DNA from: Spirabiliibacterium pneumoniae
GTDB lineage: Bacteria > Pseudomonadota > Gammaproteobacteria > Enterobacterales > Pasteurellaceae
Direction: 5' to 3'
DNA: 64,000 nucleotides
Assembly (NCBI RefSeq): GCF_014884995.1
Contig: NZ_JABMII010000006.1
Span: 124,001-188,000, forward strand
Position 1 is the stretch's first letter. Every line of letters starts with the position of its first letter. A model generated the notes under the pieces. The model was not told the DNA's origin. It made no database searches and worked only from the letters and a program-made list of their open reading frames with translations. Made by a program: the position numbers and the translations under genes. Shown here in pieces: positions 39,898-47,911 of this stretch.

Positions 39898-41379
39898 TTA
39901 TGCCATTTCGGAATCAGGATCACCTTTGGCGATCGGTTTTAAGAGGAAGAAGAAGCAGAATACAGCAGCAACTGTTAATGCCACACCAACCCACACAGCA
40001 ATGCCGTATGGCAGGTGGAAACCAATTGGGGCGTAAGCGAGGTAAGTCGCACTCACCATGGTCATAAAAATAGCAGGGATTGTGCAAATCCAGTGGAACT
40101 TGCCATAGCGATAGAGATAGGCACCTGCCGTCCACAACATCACCATGGCGGTGGTTTGGTTCGCCCAACCGAAGTAACGCCAAATGACACCAAAATCCAC
40201 TTTAGAAATGATAAAGCCGATCACAAACAGTGGAATAGCAATAATCAAGCGTTTCATAATGTTGCGTTGATCTAATTTGAAGAATTCCGCAATGATCAAA
40301 CGTGCCGCACGAAATGAAGTATCCCCTGACGTAATCGGCAACACAACCACACCAAGCACCGCTAATAAACCACCAAACATGCCCAGCATGTGCGTAGCCG
40401 AATCATAGACCACCTTCGCTGGTGTACCTACGTCAATCGCTTGTTGCATTAGGGCTGGGCTGTCATAGAATGTTAAGCCAACAGAACACCAAATCAAGGC
40501 AATCACCCCTTCGCCAATCATCGCACCATAGAATACGAAACGACCTTCTTTTTCATTTTCCATACAACGTGCCATCAACGGTGATTGAGTGGCGTGGAAA
40601 CCAGACACCGCACCACACGCGATGGTTACAAACAACAGTGGCCAAATTGGCAGATCTTTTGGTGAGAAGTTTTGGAAGATTTTATCCAAACTCATACCGC
40701 CAACACTGTGGAAAAGCGATTTATCCTCAAACAACAAGGCGAAGAACATACCAAATGACATAAACAGCAATAATGCGCCGAAGAGCGGATAAACTCGACC
40801 GATGATTTTATCAATAGGCACCAGTGTGGCAATGATGTAGTAAACAAAGATAATCGCAGTCCAAATCATCAACACTTGCGGTTGCGCCCAACCAGCGCTT
40901 GCACCGTAGTTATCTTGTGTGATGTTGGTCAACAATGCAGCAGGGCTAACCACAAAGACCACACCGACCAACACCAGTAGCAATAATGCCAAAATATTCA
41001 TAAAGTGTTTAACTGGGCGGCCTAAATATTTGCCTGACAAATTCGGCACCGACGAACCACCATTGCGCACACTGAGCATGCCAGAGAAATAATCGTGTAC
41101 AGCACCTGCGAAAATGCAGCCAAACACAATCCACACCATCGCAACAGGGCCATACAAGGCACCCAAAATTGGCCCAAAAATCGGACCTGTTCCAGCAATA
41201 TTCAGCAACTGGATAAGCCAAATTTTACGCTTTGACATCGGCACATAATCCACACCATCACCCAACTGATGAGCGGGTGTTGCGCGTTTTGGATTGATTT
41301 TAAAGATACGCTCTACGATTGAGCCATAAATAAAGTATCCCGCTAGCAATAAGCCAAGACAACATAAAAACCACAGCAT
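39898..41379 (-). CDS. cstA: CstA-family pyruvate/peptide transporter (short form)
   Basis: Inner-membrane carbon-starvation transporter, 493 residues with about a dozen helices. Signatures: QLLNIAGTGPIFGPILGALY, HDYFSGMLSVRNGG, FHATQSPLMARC and PITSGDTSFRAARL. E. coli CstA and BtsT are about 700 residues; this shorter form is recognisably the same family. A CRP-like site lies 114 bp upstream, fitting the cAMP-CRP activation known for cstA. Confidence 0.9.
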   Translation of the reverse strand: MLWFLCCLGLLLAGYFIYGSIVERIFKINPKRATPAHQLGDGVDYVPMSKRKIWLIQLLNIAGTGPIFGPILGALYGPVAMVWIVFGCIFAGAVHDYFSGMLSVRNGGSSVPNLSGKYLGRPVKHFMNILALLLLVLVGVVFVVSPAALLTNITQDNYGASAGWAQPQVLMIWTAIIFVYYIIATLVPIDKIIGRVYPLFGALLLFMSFGMFFALLFEDKSLFHSVGGMSLDKIFQNFSPKDLPIWPLLFVTIACGAVSGFHATQSPLMARCMENEKEGRFVFYGAMIGEGVIALIWCSVGLTFYDSPALMQQAIDVGTPAKVVYDSATHMLGMFGGLLAVLGVVVLPITSGDTSFRAARLIIAEFFKLDQRNIMKRLIIAIPLFVIGFIISKVDFGVIWRYFGWANQTTAMVMLWTAGAYLYRYGKFHWICTIPAIFMTMVSATYLAYAPIGFHLPYGIAVWVGVALTVAAVFCFFFLLKPIAKGDPDSEMA

Positions 41380-41492
41380 AATTTCGACCTCTAGATAAGG
41401 GATTAAGAAAACAGGTAAGTCGGGGGAATTCTAACAGAAATTTTTTGCTGTAAAACAGATGTAAACAAATCTCGGCAAATTTATATCAAAAA

Positions 41493-41508
41493 TGTGACAA
41501 AACACACA
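41493..41508 (-). promoter_or_regulatory. CRP-like site upstream of cstA
   Basis: TGTGACAAAACACACA matches TGTGA-N6-TCACA at nine of ten defined positions. It sits 114 bp before the cstA start and 100 bp before pncB. Confidence 0.5.
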
Positions 41509-41550
41509 TTTCTTACCCTGCACTGCAGAAGAAATAAGCGCACAACGGCG

Positions 41551-41579
41551 TTGACAAAGTGCGGTTGTATGCCTATGGT
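41551..41579 (+). promoter_or_regulatory. Sigma70 promoter of pncB-nadE with a USS in the spacer
   Basis: TTGACA at 41551-41556, 17-bp spacer, TATGGT at 41574-41579. The spacer begins with the complete uptake core AAGTGCGGT (41557-41565). Confidence 0.6.
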
Positions 41580-41607
41580 GGAGGCAAACAACCAACACAG
41601 GTGAACT

Positions 41608-43044
41608 ATGAGTAACGCATTATTAATGGACTACTATGAGCTTAGCATGGCAAACAGCTACTTTGAGCAAGGCCGAACCCATGAGTGGGCGGTGTTTGAT
41701 TACTATTTCCGCCGCGTGCCTGACAACGGCGGTTATGCCGTTTTCGCAGGGCTAACCGCACTTTTGGCGTTTGTCGAGAAGCTGCGTTTTAGTGAGGAGG
41801 ATATTGCTTTTTTACGCCAAAAAGGCGGGTTAAGTGAGGATTTTCTAGCCTATTTAAACGATTTCCACTTTCGTGGCGAAATTTATGCTTTTCCTGAGGG
41901 CAGCATTATTTTCCCCAATGAACCCGTGGTGACCGTACGCGCGCCACTGATTGACTGCCAGTTATTAGAAACCATGCTGTTAATTCATCTCAATCATCAA
42001 TCCTTAATTGCCACTAAAGCTGCACGCATTTGCACCCAAGCGGGCACTCGCCCCGTGTTTGAGTTTGGCGCACGCCGCGCGCATGGCGCTGATGCCGCAT
42101 TGCTTGGCGCACGCGCAGCCTATATTGGCGGCATTGCAGGCTCCGCCAACACCCAAGCAGAACTCACCTTTGGTGTGCCCGCAGTGGGTACGATGGCGCA
42201 TGCCTATGTGCAAAGTTTCGACAGTGAATACGATGCTTTTGCGGCCTACGCCAAATGTTACCCCACCAACACCGTGTTATTAGTAGACACTTATGACACC
42301 TTACGCCAAGGCATTCCAAATGCCATCAAAGTGCAGCGTGACATTCTCGCACCCCTTGGGCACACGCTGAAAGGCATTCGTATAGACAGTGGCGATTTGG
42401 CGTATCTCAGCACGCAAGCGCGCAAGCTGCTTGATGAAGCAGGCTTGCAGCAAACGCAAATTATGGTTTCAAACTCACTGGATGAATATTTGATTAAAGA
42501 TCTCACCACTCAACATGCCGCAATCGATGCCTTTGGCGTGGGTGAGCGGCTTATCACTGCGCGCAGTGAGCCAGTGTTTGGTGGGGTGTATAAAATTGTA
42601 TCATTAGAGAAAAACGGGGAAATAATCCCAAAAATCAAACTCAGCGAAAATGCCATCAAAACAACCACGCCAGGCTTTAAGCAGGTTTATCGCTTATATG
42701 ATCAAAAAGCGATGGCGATTGCGGATTTGGTGACGCTGCGCGATGAAGTGATTGATGAAAATGCGCCTTACATTCTCTTTGACCCACTCAACCCGTGGAA
42801 GAAAAAACGCATCACCCATTTTACCGCCAAGCCGATGTTACAGTGTGTGTGGCGAGAGGGTAAGCGTGTAGGCACCATCAATACCCTTGAGCAAGCACGT
42901 TTGCAGGCGAAAGCGGACTTGCACAGCCTATGGGATGAGGTGAAACGGCTTGAAAATCCGCACGGCTATTACGTTGACCTATCCCAGGCGCTATGGCAAC
43001 TCAAACAGGATTTAATTGAACAACACACAGGACAAATGCTATGA
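41608..43044 (+). CDS. pncB: Nicotinate phosphoribosyltransferase
   Basis: First step of the Preiss-Handler route: nicotinate + PRPP to nicotinate mononucleotide. 478 residues. Family motifs: MDYYELSMANSYFEQGR, FDYYFRRVPDNGGYAVFAGL, EFGARRAHGADAALLGARAA and GIRIDSGDLAYLS. The type resembles the NAPRT of Gram-positive bacteria and animals rather than E. coli PncB. It overlaps nadE by 4 nt. A nicotinamide (NadV) role is less likely given the nadE partner. Confidence 0.88.
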   Translation: MSNALLMDYYELSMANSYFEQGRTHEWAVFDYYFRRVPDNGGYAVFAGLTALLAFVEKLRFSEEDIAFLRQKGGLSEDFLAYLNDFHFRGEIYAFPEGSIIFPNEPVVTVRAPLIDCQLLETMLLIHLNHQSLIATKAARICTQAGTRPVFEFGARRAHGADAALLGARAAYIGGIAGSANTQAELTFGVPAVGTMAHAYVQSFDSEYDAFAAYAKCYPTNTVLLVDTYDTLRQGIPNAIKVQRDILAPLGHTLKGIRIDSGDLAYLSTQARKLLDEAGLQQTQIMVSNSLDEYLIKDLTTQHAAIDAFGVGERLITARSEPVFGGVYKIVSLEKNGEIIPKIKLSENAIKTTTPGFKQVYRLYDQKAMAIADLVTLRDEVIDENAPYILFDPLNPWKKKRITHFTAKPMLQCVWREGKRVGTINTLEQARLQAKADLHSLWDEVKRLENPHGYYVDLSQALWQLKQDLIEQHTGQML

Positions 43045-43784
43045 ACACCCAAGATTACTGCAACTACCTCGTTGATTGGCTCGAACAACAACGCAAAACG
43101 CTTTATCAGCTTGACGGGTATGTGCTCGGCTTAAGTGGCGGAATTGACTCGGCGGTGTGTTTATATCTTGCCGCCCAAACGGGGGCGCCAGTGTATGTGT
43201 ATATGCTCCCAACGGATGTCAACAATCCGCAAGATCTCACCCATGCGCAGCTGATATTAGACGATCTTAAGCTGAAAGGCGAGGTGATCTCGATCCAGCC
43301 GATGTATGACGCGGTATGGGACAATATTCAAAGTGCGGTCAACCCCACCCCTGAGCGAGAAAATGTGTTGTATGGCAACTTAATGGCGCGGCTGAGAATG
43401 GTCACGCTATACACGCTGGCGCAAAGCCACCGTGCGGTGGTGATTGGCACGGACAATTTAGCCGAATCCTACACGGGCTATTTCACTAAATTTGGCGATG
43501 GCGCAGCTGATGTGTTGCCACTGGCGCGCCTTCGCAAAGAGCAAGTTTATCAACTCGCGTGCACCCTTGGCGTGCCACAGCCGATTATTGATAAAGCACC
43601 GAGTGCGGGCTTGTGGGAAGGGCAAACCGACGAAGGCGAGCTAGGCTTTAGTTATGCCGAACTCGATGCCTTTTTGCGGGGTGAAAAGGTCAGCGATGCG
43701 GTGCAAGCGCGGATCGCCTATTGGCACAACCGCTCACGGCATAAACGCATGCTGCCCCCATCACCTGAAAAAGCATTGGACTAA
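43041..43784 (+). CDS. nadE: Ammonia-dependent NAD synthetase
   Basis: Last step of NAD synthesis: amidation of nicotinate adenine dinucleotide. 247 residues, the short NH3-dependent form without a nitrilase domain. Pyrophosphatase loop LGLSGGIDSAVCLYLA, then IGTDNLAESYTGYFTKFGDG and the C-terminal KAPSAGLWEGQTDEGELGFS, all typical. It is co-transcribed with pncB. Together they need NadD, which is not in this window, to make NAD from nicotinate. Confidence 0.93.
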   Translation: MNTQDYCNYLVDWLEQQRKTLYQLDGYVLGLSGGIDSAVCLYLAAQTGAPVYVYMLPTDVNNPQDLTHAQLILDDLKLKGEVISIQPMYDAVWDNIQSAVNPTPERENVLYGNLMARLRMVTLYTLAQSHRAVVIGTDNLAESYTGYFTKFGDGAADVLPLARLRKEQVYQLACTLGVPQPIIDKAPSAGLWEGQTDEGELGFSYAELDAFLRGEKVSDAVQARIAYWHNRSRHKRMLPPSPEKALD

Positions 43785-43790
43785 TCAGCA

Positions 43791-43811
43791 AAGTGCGGTC
43801 AACCGCACTTT
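43791..43811. terminator. USS-pair hairpin between nadE and the 53-residue gene
   Basis: AAAGTGCGG-TCAA-CCGCACTTT. The right arm runs into the stop codon of the minus-strand small gene. Confidence 0.6.
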
Positions 43812-43971
43812 ACTTTTGATCACGCGCTTTTGCTTCAGGTTCAGGGTCTTGCTTAATAACAGGCACACAGCGGCGGCAGCCACCGTTGTCAACGTTAAGG
43901 TCTTTGCAAAGCTCGTTGTATTTGTCTAACAATCGGCGAAAAAGGCCCTTTTTCTCCACAGACTCTGTCAT
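43810..43971 (-). CDS. Small conserved protein (DUF5363-like), 53 residues
   Basis: Begins MTESVEKKGLFRRLLDKYNE and continues LCKDLNVDNGGCRRCVPVIK, ending in an acidic/basic tail. The pattern LF-R-x-LLDKY-x-x-(F/L)CKDL-x-VD-x-GxCR-x-CVPV with three cysteines is one I associate with a small family in Pasteurellaceae (DUF5363), not characterised. A strong AGGAG 7 bases before the ATG supports translation. It starts 9 nt after the yajQ stop on the same strand, so probably co-transcribed. Confidence 0.75.
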   Translation of the reverse strand: MTESVEKKGLFRRLLDKYNELCKDLNVDNGGCRRCVPVIKQDPEPEAKARDQK

Positions 43972-43979
43972 ACACGCTC

Positions 43980-44471
43980 CTAATCACGGAAATTATTAAA
44001 TTGAAATGGCTGCCCCAGCTCGGCATTTTTCACCAGCTGAATCACCGCTTGCAATTCATCACGGGATTTACCACTCACCCGCACTTGATCGCCTTGAATT
44101 TGGGTTTGCACTTTGAGTTTGGCGTCTTTGATGAGCTTGGTCAGCTTTTTCGCCATGTCTGTTTCGATCCCTTGTTTCACCTTGACTGACTTGCTGTAAA
44201 TTTTGCCGCTGTGCTCAAGGTTTTCGCTCACATCAAGGCTAGCTTGCTCAATACCGCGTTTCATCATGGCGTTACGCAAAATGTCTAACAATTGCTCCAC
44301 TTGGAAGTCTGATTCACTGCTAACATTGATTAACAACTCTTTTTCGTTGAGCGTGATAGACGCTTCCACATTTTTAAAATCCCAACGATTGCCCAAATCG
44401 CGGTTGGCGTTATCAACCGCATTTTTAATTTCATGGGCGGTCACTTCAGAAACAATATCAAATGATGGCAT
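43980..44471 (-). CDS. yajQ: YajQ family nucleotide-binding protein
   Basis: Cytoplasmic protein of 163 residues with two ferredoxin-like folds. Opens [20 protein letters not shown] and has [16 protein letters not shown] and the final [11 protein letters not shown], all diagnostic. Relatives bind nucleotides, including cyclic di-GMP in some species. The ATG at 44471 has AAGGAG upstream; eight codons of open frame above it lack support. It lies 24 bp after serB. Confidence 0.93.
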   Translation of the reverse strand: MPSFDIVSEVTAHEIKNAVDNANRDLGNRWDFKNVEASITLNEKELLINVSSESDFQVEQLLDILRNAMMKRGIEQASLDVSENLEHSGKIYSKSVKVKQGIETDMAKKLTKLIKDAKLKVQTQIQGDQVRVSGKSRDELQAVIQLVKNAELGQPFQFNNFRD

Positions 44472-44495
44472 AGCTACTCCTTCAATATAACTCAA

Positions 44496-45446
44496 TCATA
44501 GATTGCTGCTGCGCTGTTTGGCGGTGAGCAAAATCAAAAGTGCGGTCAAATCACAAAAATTCACTTTAATCTCTGCTTGTTGCTGCACTTTGGGTTTCGC
44601 GTGATAGGCAATGCCAAGGCCAGCTTGCGCCATCATAGCTAAATCATTCGCGCCGTCACCGATGGCGATCACCTGCGATTTTGCAAGCCCTAGCTGCTCA
44701 CGCAGTGCGTTTAATGTGTTGGCTTTATAAGTGGCATCGACAATATCGCCTTGCACCTGCCCTGTCAATTTGCCATTGATAATCTCAAAGCGATTGGAGA
44801 CCGCTGCAAGCAAACCGAGCTTGTCTTTTAAAAAATCGGCAAAATAGGTAAAACCTCCCGAGGCGATGGCCGCGTGCCAGCCGTGAGCGTGCAGTTGCGC
44901 AATCAGCGTCTCAAGCCCAGGCATTAAGGGCAAAGTTGACCGCACTTTGGCCAAAATAGCCTCATCTGCGCCCTTGAGCGTGGCAACACGCTTGCGCAGA
45001 CTTTGTGCAAAATCCAATTCGCCCCGCATTGCGCTTTCCGTAATTCGTGCCACTTCGTCGCCTGTGCCTGCCAGCTTGGCGATTTCATCAATGCACTCAA
45101 TTTCAATGGCGGTCGAATCCATATCCATCACCAGCAAACCTGGCTGGTTGAAATCAGGGATGTTAGCCAGTGGCGCAAAATCCAGCGCAAGTGCGGTCAA
45201 CTTATCATCAAGGGCGGCCCATTCGCCACGCACAATCGCGCACGCCACGCCTTGCAGCACAAAAGTATCACACAAGGCAACCGCACTTTGGCTTTCGCTA
45301 AAAAGTGCGGTCAACTGATCAAACGTTAATGCCTTGCCATAAAGCACGGCCATTGGTGCATCAGCCCTTGGTTGACCATGCCCATTCAATGCAACAGGCT
45401 GTGACAACGCAAAGTGAGATTGACTAAGGGAATTGACGTTAGGCAT
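44496..45446 (-). CDS. serB: Phosphoserine phosphatase SerB
   Basis: Last step of serine synthesis, a HAD-superfamily phosphatase of 316 residues. The catalytic motif is MDMDSTAIE with Asp108 and Asp110. It also has IASGGFTYFADFL and VIAIGDGANDLAMM. An N-terminal regulatory region of about 100 residues precedes it. RBS GGAGTG lies before the ATG. Divergent from a smp-like gene, as serB and smp are in E. coli. Several USS copies lie in its 5' half. Confidence 0.95.
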   Translation of the reverse strand: MPNVNSLSQSHFALSQPVALNGHGQPRADAPMAVLYGKALTFDQLTALFSESQSAVALCDTFVLQGVACAIVRGEWAALDDKLTALALDFAPLANIPDFNQPGLLVMDMDSTAIEIECIDEIAKLAGTGDEVARITESAMRGELDFAQSLRKRVATLKGADEAILAKVRSTLPLMPGLETLIAQLHAHGWHAAIASGGFTYFADFLKDKLGLLAAVSNRFEIINGKLTGQVQGDIVDATYKANTLNALREQLGLAKSQVIAIGDGANDLAMMAQAGLGIAYHAKPKVQQQAEIKVNFCDLTALLILLTAKQRSSNL

Positions 45447-45547
45447 TTTTCACTCCACAATACGGCTACTGGCAAATTCAGCCTAGATTACCTGATTCAA
45501 TTTCGTGTTACAATCCCCAAATCAACACGAGCAGAAAAAGAGGCGCT

Positions 45548-46201
45548 ATGTTAACCCTAAATCGATCAAACTTGAGCAAAATGGCGCTGTTTATCAGCAT
45601 TATAACGCTGTGTGCGCTGATTTTGTCGATGGTGTTTTTAGGCTTAAAACAATTCAAATTAGGCTCTCAGCTCTCTGGCAATGCACAAGTTTCGCATCTC
45701 TCCCATGCGCTGGTACGCCAACAAGCCAATTTGCTTTCAGTGCTGCTCGCCAACACCGCCAGCCAAGATATGCTTAATGCCAGCTTGGCTGAATTTTGTC
45801 AGCAAGATTTTGCCCTTGACGCCACGCTTTACGCCAGTAACGGCGCCATTTTAGCCAGCGCGGGGGAGCAGCCTTTCAACGAAACACGCTTGAAAATGCA
45901 ATCCCCTAATCAACAACAAATCGTTGAGCCGATTACCAACGCTGCAGGCTTGCAGGGCTATCTGCGCGTGAGTTTTGATATACAATATTCACAAGCACCA
46001 TCTGTAAAACTCAATCATTTATTCCATCAACTGTATGCCCAGCTGATCATCGTGTTTTTGTGCGGGGCAATTTTTGCCAGTAGCCTGCACTTTTGGCATA
46101 AAAAAGTACACATTATGCCTTTTCGTCGTCCTAATCGATATTTGCCACAACAAAAAAGCCCTGCCCTGCGCTTTCATGCCAACCGTCGGCGCATAAAATA
46201 G
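45548..46201 (+). CDS. smp: Smp/YtjB-family membrane protein
   Basis: 217 residues with an N-terminal membrane helix (MALFISIITLCALILSMVFL), a periplasmic domain of about 130 residues, a second helix (QLYAQLIIVFLCGAIFA) and a basic cytoplasmic tail. Position divergent from serB and this topology match E. coli smp (ytjB), a membrane protein of unknown function. GAGG precedes the ATG. Confidence 0.8.
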   Translation: MLTLNRSNLSKMALFISIITLCALILSMVFLGLKQFKLGSQLSGNAQVSHLSHALVRQQANLLSVLLANTASQDMLNASLAEFCQQDFALDATLYASNGAILASAGEQPFNETRLKMQSPNQQQIVEPITNAAGLQGYLRVSFDIQYSQAPSVKLNHLFHQLYAQLIIVFLCGAIFASSLHFWHKKVHIMPFRRPNRYLPQQKSPALRFHANRRRIK

Positions 46202-46274
46202 CCGTTTTGCTTTATTCCATAGTTCATTTTATAATAAATCGTTATATTAAAAAATATATAACAAGAGGTATGAA

Positions 46275-46787
46275 ATGAAAGTCAAGGTGGCGTATAAATT
46301 TATCTTGCTGTGTGCATTGACAATCGGCTTATTCGGCATTGTCATCAGTGGCGTGGCACTTTATCTTGGCTGGCAACCATGGCTACTTAGCGTACATTTA
46401 GGATTTGCTATGTTGTTAGTCACAAGCCTTGTGTTGCATATATATAGTCGCAAAAATAAAGCACTCAAAATTACCTCTCAATTTCGCGATCTCGTGCTCA
46501 AAAGCCGTTATCCGAGCTTTTGTAATCTCGATCGTCTCATCACCACCTGTGGGAACGTCACGCCACACGCCCTGGCGCAACAACTCGGCCTGAGCTTTCA
46601 AAGCCTTGAACACGCCTTGCACGCAGCCAATATTACCCTGTGTGCGCCCGATCGCCCGTTGCGTGACAATTTCCCAACCAACGACGAGAAAATTTTCTCC
46701 GTTGTCTCCATTGCACTCTATCTCTGCTTTTCTGTAAACCCAAAAGAAAAATCTTATGAAAACAACTCTCCTGTACGCGGACATTAG
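46275..46787 (+). CDS. Hypothetical two-helix membrane protein
   Basis: 170 residues, not recognised. Two N-terminal helices (residues 7-30 and 37-58) are followed by a soluble domain with FRDLVLKSRYPSFCNLDRL and TPHALAQQLGLSFQSLEHAL, which looks like a small helical, perhaps HTH-like, segment. AGAGG precedes the ATG. Its last 10 codons overlap, in another frame, the start of a decayed TonB-dependent receptor, so the C-terminus may itself be altered. Confidence 0.55.
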   Translation: MKVKVAYKFILLCALTIGLFGIVISGVALYLGWQPWLLSVHLGFAMLLVTSLVLHIYSRKNKALKITSQFRDLVLKSRYPSFCNLDRLITTCGNVTPHALAQQLGLSFQSLEHALHAANITLCAPDRPLRDNFPTNDEKIFSVVSIALYLCFSVNPKEKSYENNSPVRGH

Positions 46788-47080
46788 CCTAGCTTGTCTG
46801 CCCGCCGCCGCTCAAGTATTTGAACTTGGACAAATTGAAGTTGTGGATGAAAAATCTCTGATTTAAGCACGGTGCGTGTTAATCAAGATGAACAGCAACG
46901 CAATAATATGACTAACATCGCTGAAATAGCGAAAGTGCTTTCGGACTTAACCCTTGAATGCAAAGGGTATGTGCACGCAACGAGTAAAACTTACTCGCAT
47001 GTGGTCGTATGTCTGTGTTTATCGACGGCATTCCTGTTTATGTACCTTATGACGGTAATATGGATATTGGCCACTTTTGA
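46756..47080 (+). pseudogene. Remnant of a TonB-dependent outer-membrane receptor
   Basis: Three frames together spell the N-terminus of a receptor. Frame 1: signal peptide MKTTLLYADISLACLPAAAQ, then VFELGQIEVVDEKS, then a stop. Frame 2, from about 46866: TVRVNQDEQQRNNMTNIAEI and AKVLS of the plug domain. Frame 3, from 47003: GRMSVFIDGIPVYVPYDG and NMDIGHF, then a stop. The rest of the plug and the whole barrel are missing. So it is frameshifted and truncated. Confidence 0.8.
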
Positions 47081-47180
47081 TCTTGCCTGTTAATAAGTAT
47101 GCAGCATAAGATGCACTTTCCGCCCATTTCTGACCATTTTCAAAAATCCTTTTTTACATAGCCACTCCACAAATACAATA

Positions 47181-47201
47181 AAGCCCCATAAATAGGGGTT
47201 T
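47181..47201. terminator. Weak hairpin downstream of the receptor remnant
   Basis: AAGCCCC/GGGGTTT with one G-U and a TTTCTCTC tail; may be the old receptor terminator. Confidence 0.4.
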
Positions 47202-47260
47202 CTCTCAACATTTTCTGTACAAAATTTTTTCTTTCACTTATGCAAAATGAATCTGTATCC

Positions 47261-47309
47261 TGCACTAACAACCAAAGTGCGGTCTGACCGCACTTTGGTT
47301 GTTAGTGCA
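47261..47309. repeat. 23-bp perfect inverted repeat with a USS pair at its centre
   Basis: Left arm 47261-47283 and right arm 47287-47309 are exact reverse complements around CTG. The inner part is AAGTGCGGT/ACCGCACTT; the outer 13 bp extend the palindrome well beyond the uptake sequence. Confidence 0.9.
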
Positions 47310-47310
47310 T

Positions 47311-47342
47311 AAAAAAAACCGCACTTTAAAAGTGCGGTTTTT
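47311..47342 (-). terminator. USS-pair terminator of rpsT
   Basis: AAAAACCGCACTT/AAGTGCGGTTTTT with A/T runs, directly after rpsT. Confidence 0.8.
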
Positions 47343-47359
47343 GCGATAAATAAAAGTAA

Positions 47360-47626
47360 TTAAGCGGCTAATTTTTTGATTTGAGCGCTTAATTTTGATT
47401 TGTGGTTTGCAGCTTTATTTTTGTGGATTAAGCCTTTAGATGCCATTCTGTCCACAACTTTTTGCATTTCAAGATAAGCGGCTTGCGCAGCTTCTTTTTC
47501 GCCCGCTTCTACTGCAGCGTAAACTTTTTTGATGTAAGTGCGCATCATAGAGCGATGGCTTGCATTGTGTTGACGGCGTTTTTCAGATTGAATCGCACGT
47601 TTTTTAGCTGACTTGATATTAGCCAA
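47360..47626 (-). CDS. rpsT: 30S ribosomal protein S20
   Basis: Small ribosomal subunit protein of 88 residues: [17 protein letters not shown] at the start, [16 protein letters not shown], and [19 protein letters not shown]. The start is UUG at 47626, with GGGAG 7 bases upstream, giving the family N-terminus. E. coli rpsT also starts with UUG, which is part of its autoregulation. A TTG two codons earlier is less likely. Divergent from murJ. Confidence 0.95.
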   Translation of the reverse strand: MANIKSAKKRAIQSEKRRQHNASHRSMMRTYIKKVYAAVEAGEKEAAQAAYLEMQKVVDRMASKGLIHKNKAANHKSKLSAQIKKLAA

Positions 47627-47911
47627 GGTCAAACTCCCAAGAATTTCTGTAAAAAATTAAGACATAAAAATAAGGTCGTAAAATATGCCTTTTTTTTATG
47701 CGCTTGTCAATGAATTTATTCAAATTGGCGTGGGCCAATGTTGGTTCGGTGAGACACAACCGAAAAACCACCTTCAAAACGTGGCCTGCGTGTGCCTTTC
47801 TCCATTTTGACGATGTGGGCAGCATTTTAACAGTTTTTTGCGCGAGAATATAGCGAAAAGCGAAATTTTCTATACAATGACGCTATTGGCTAATTATTGA
47901 AGAGTGCAGTT

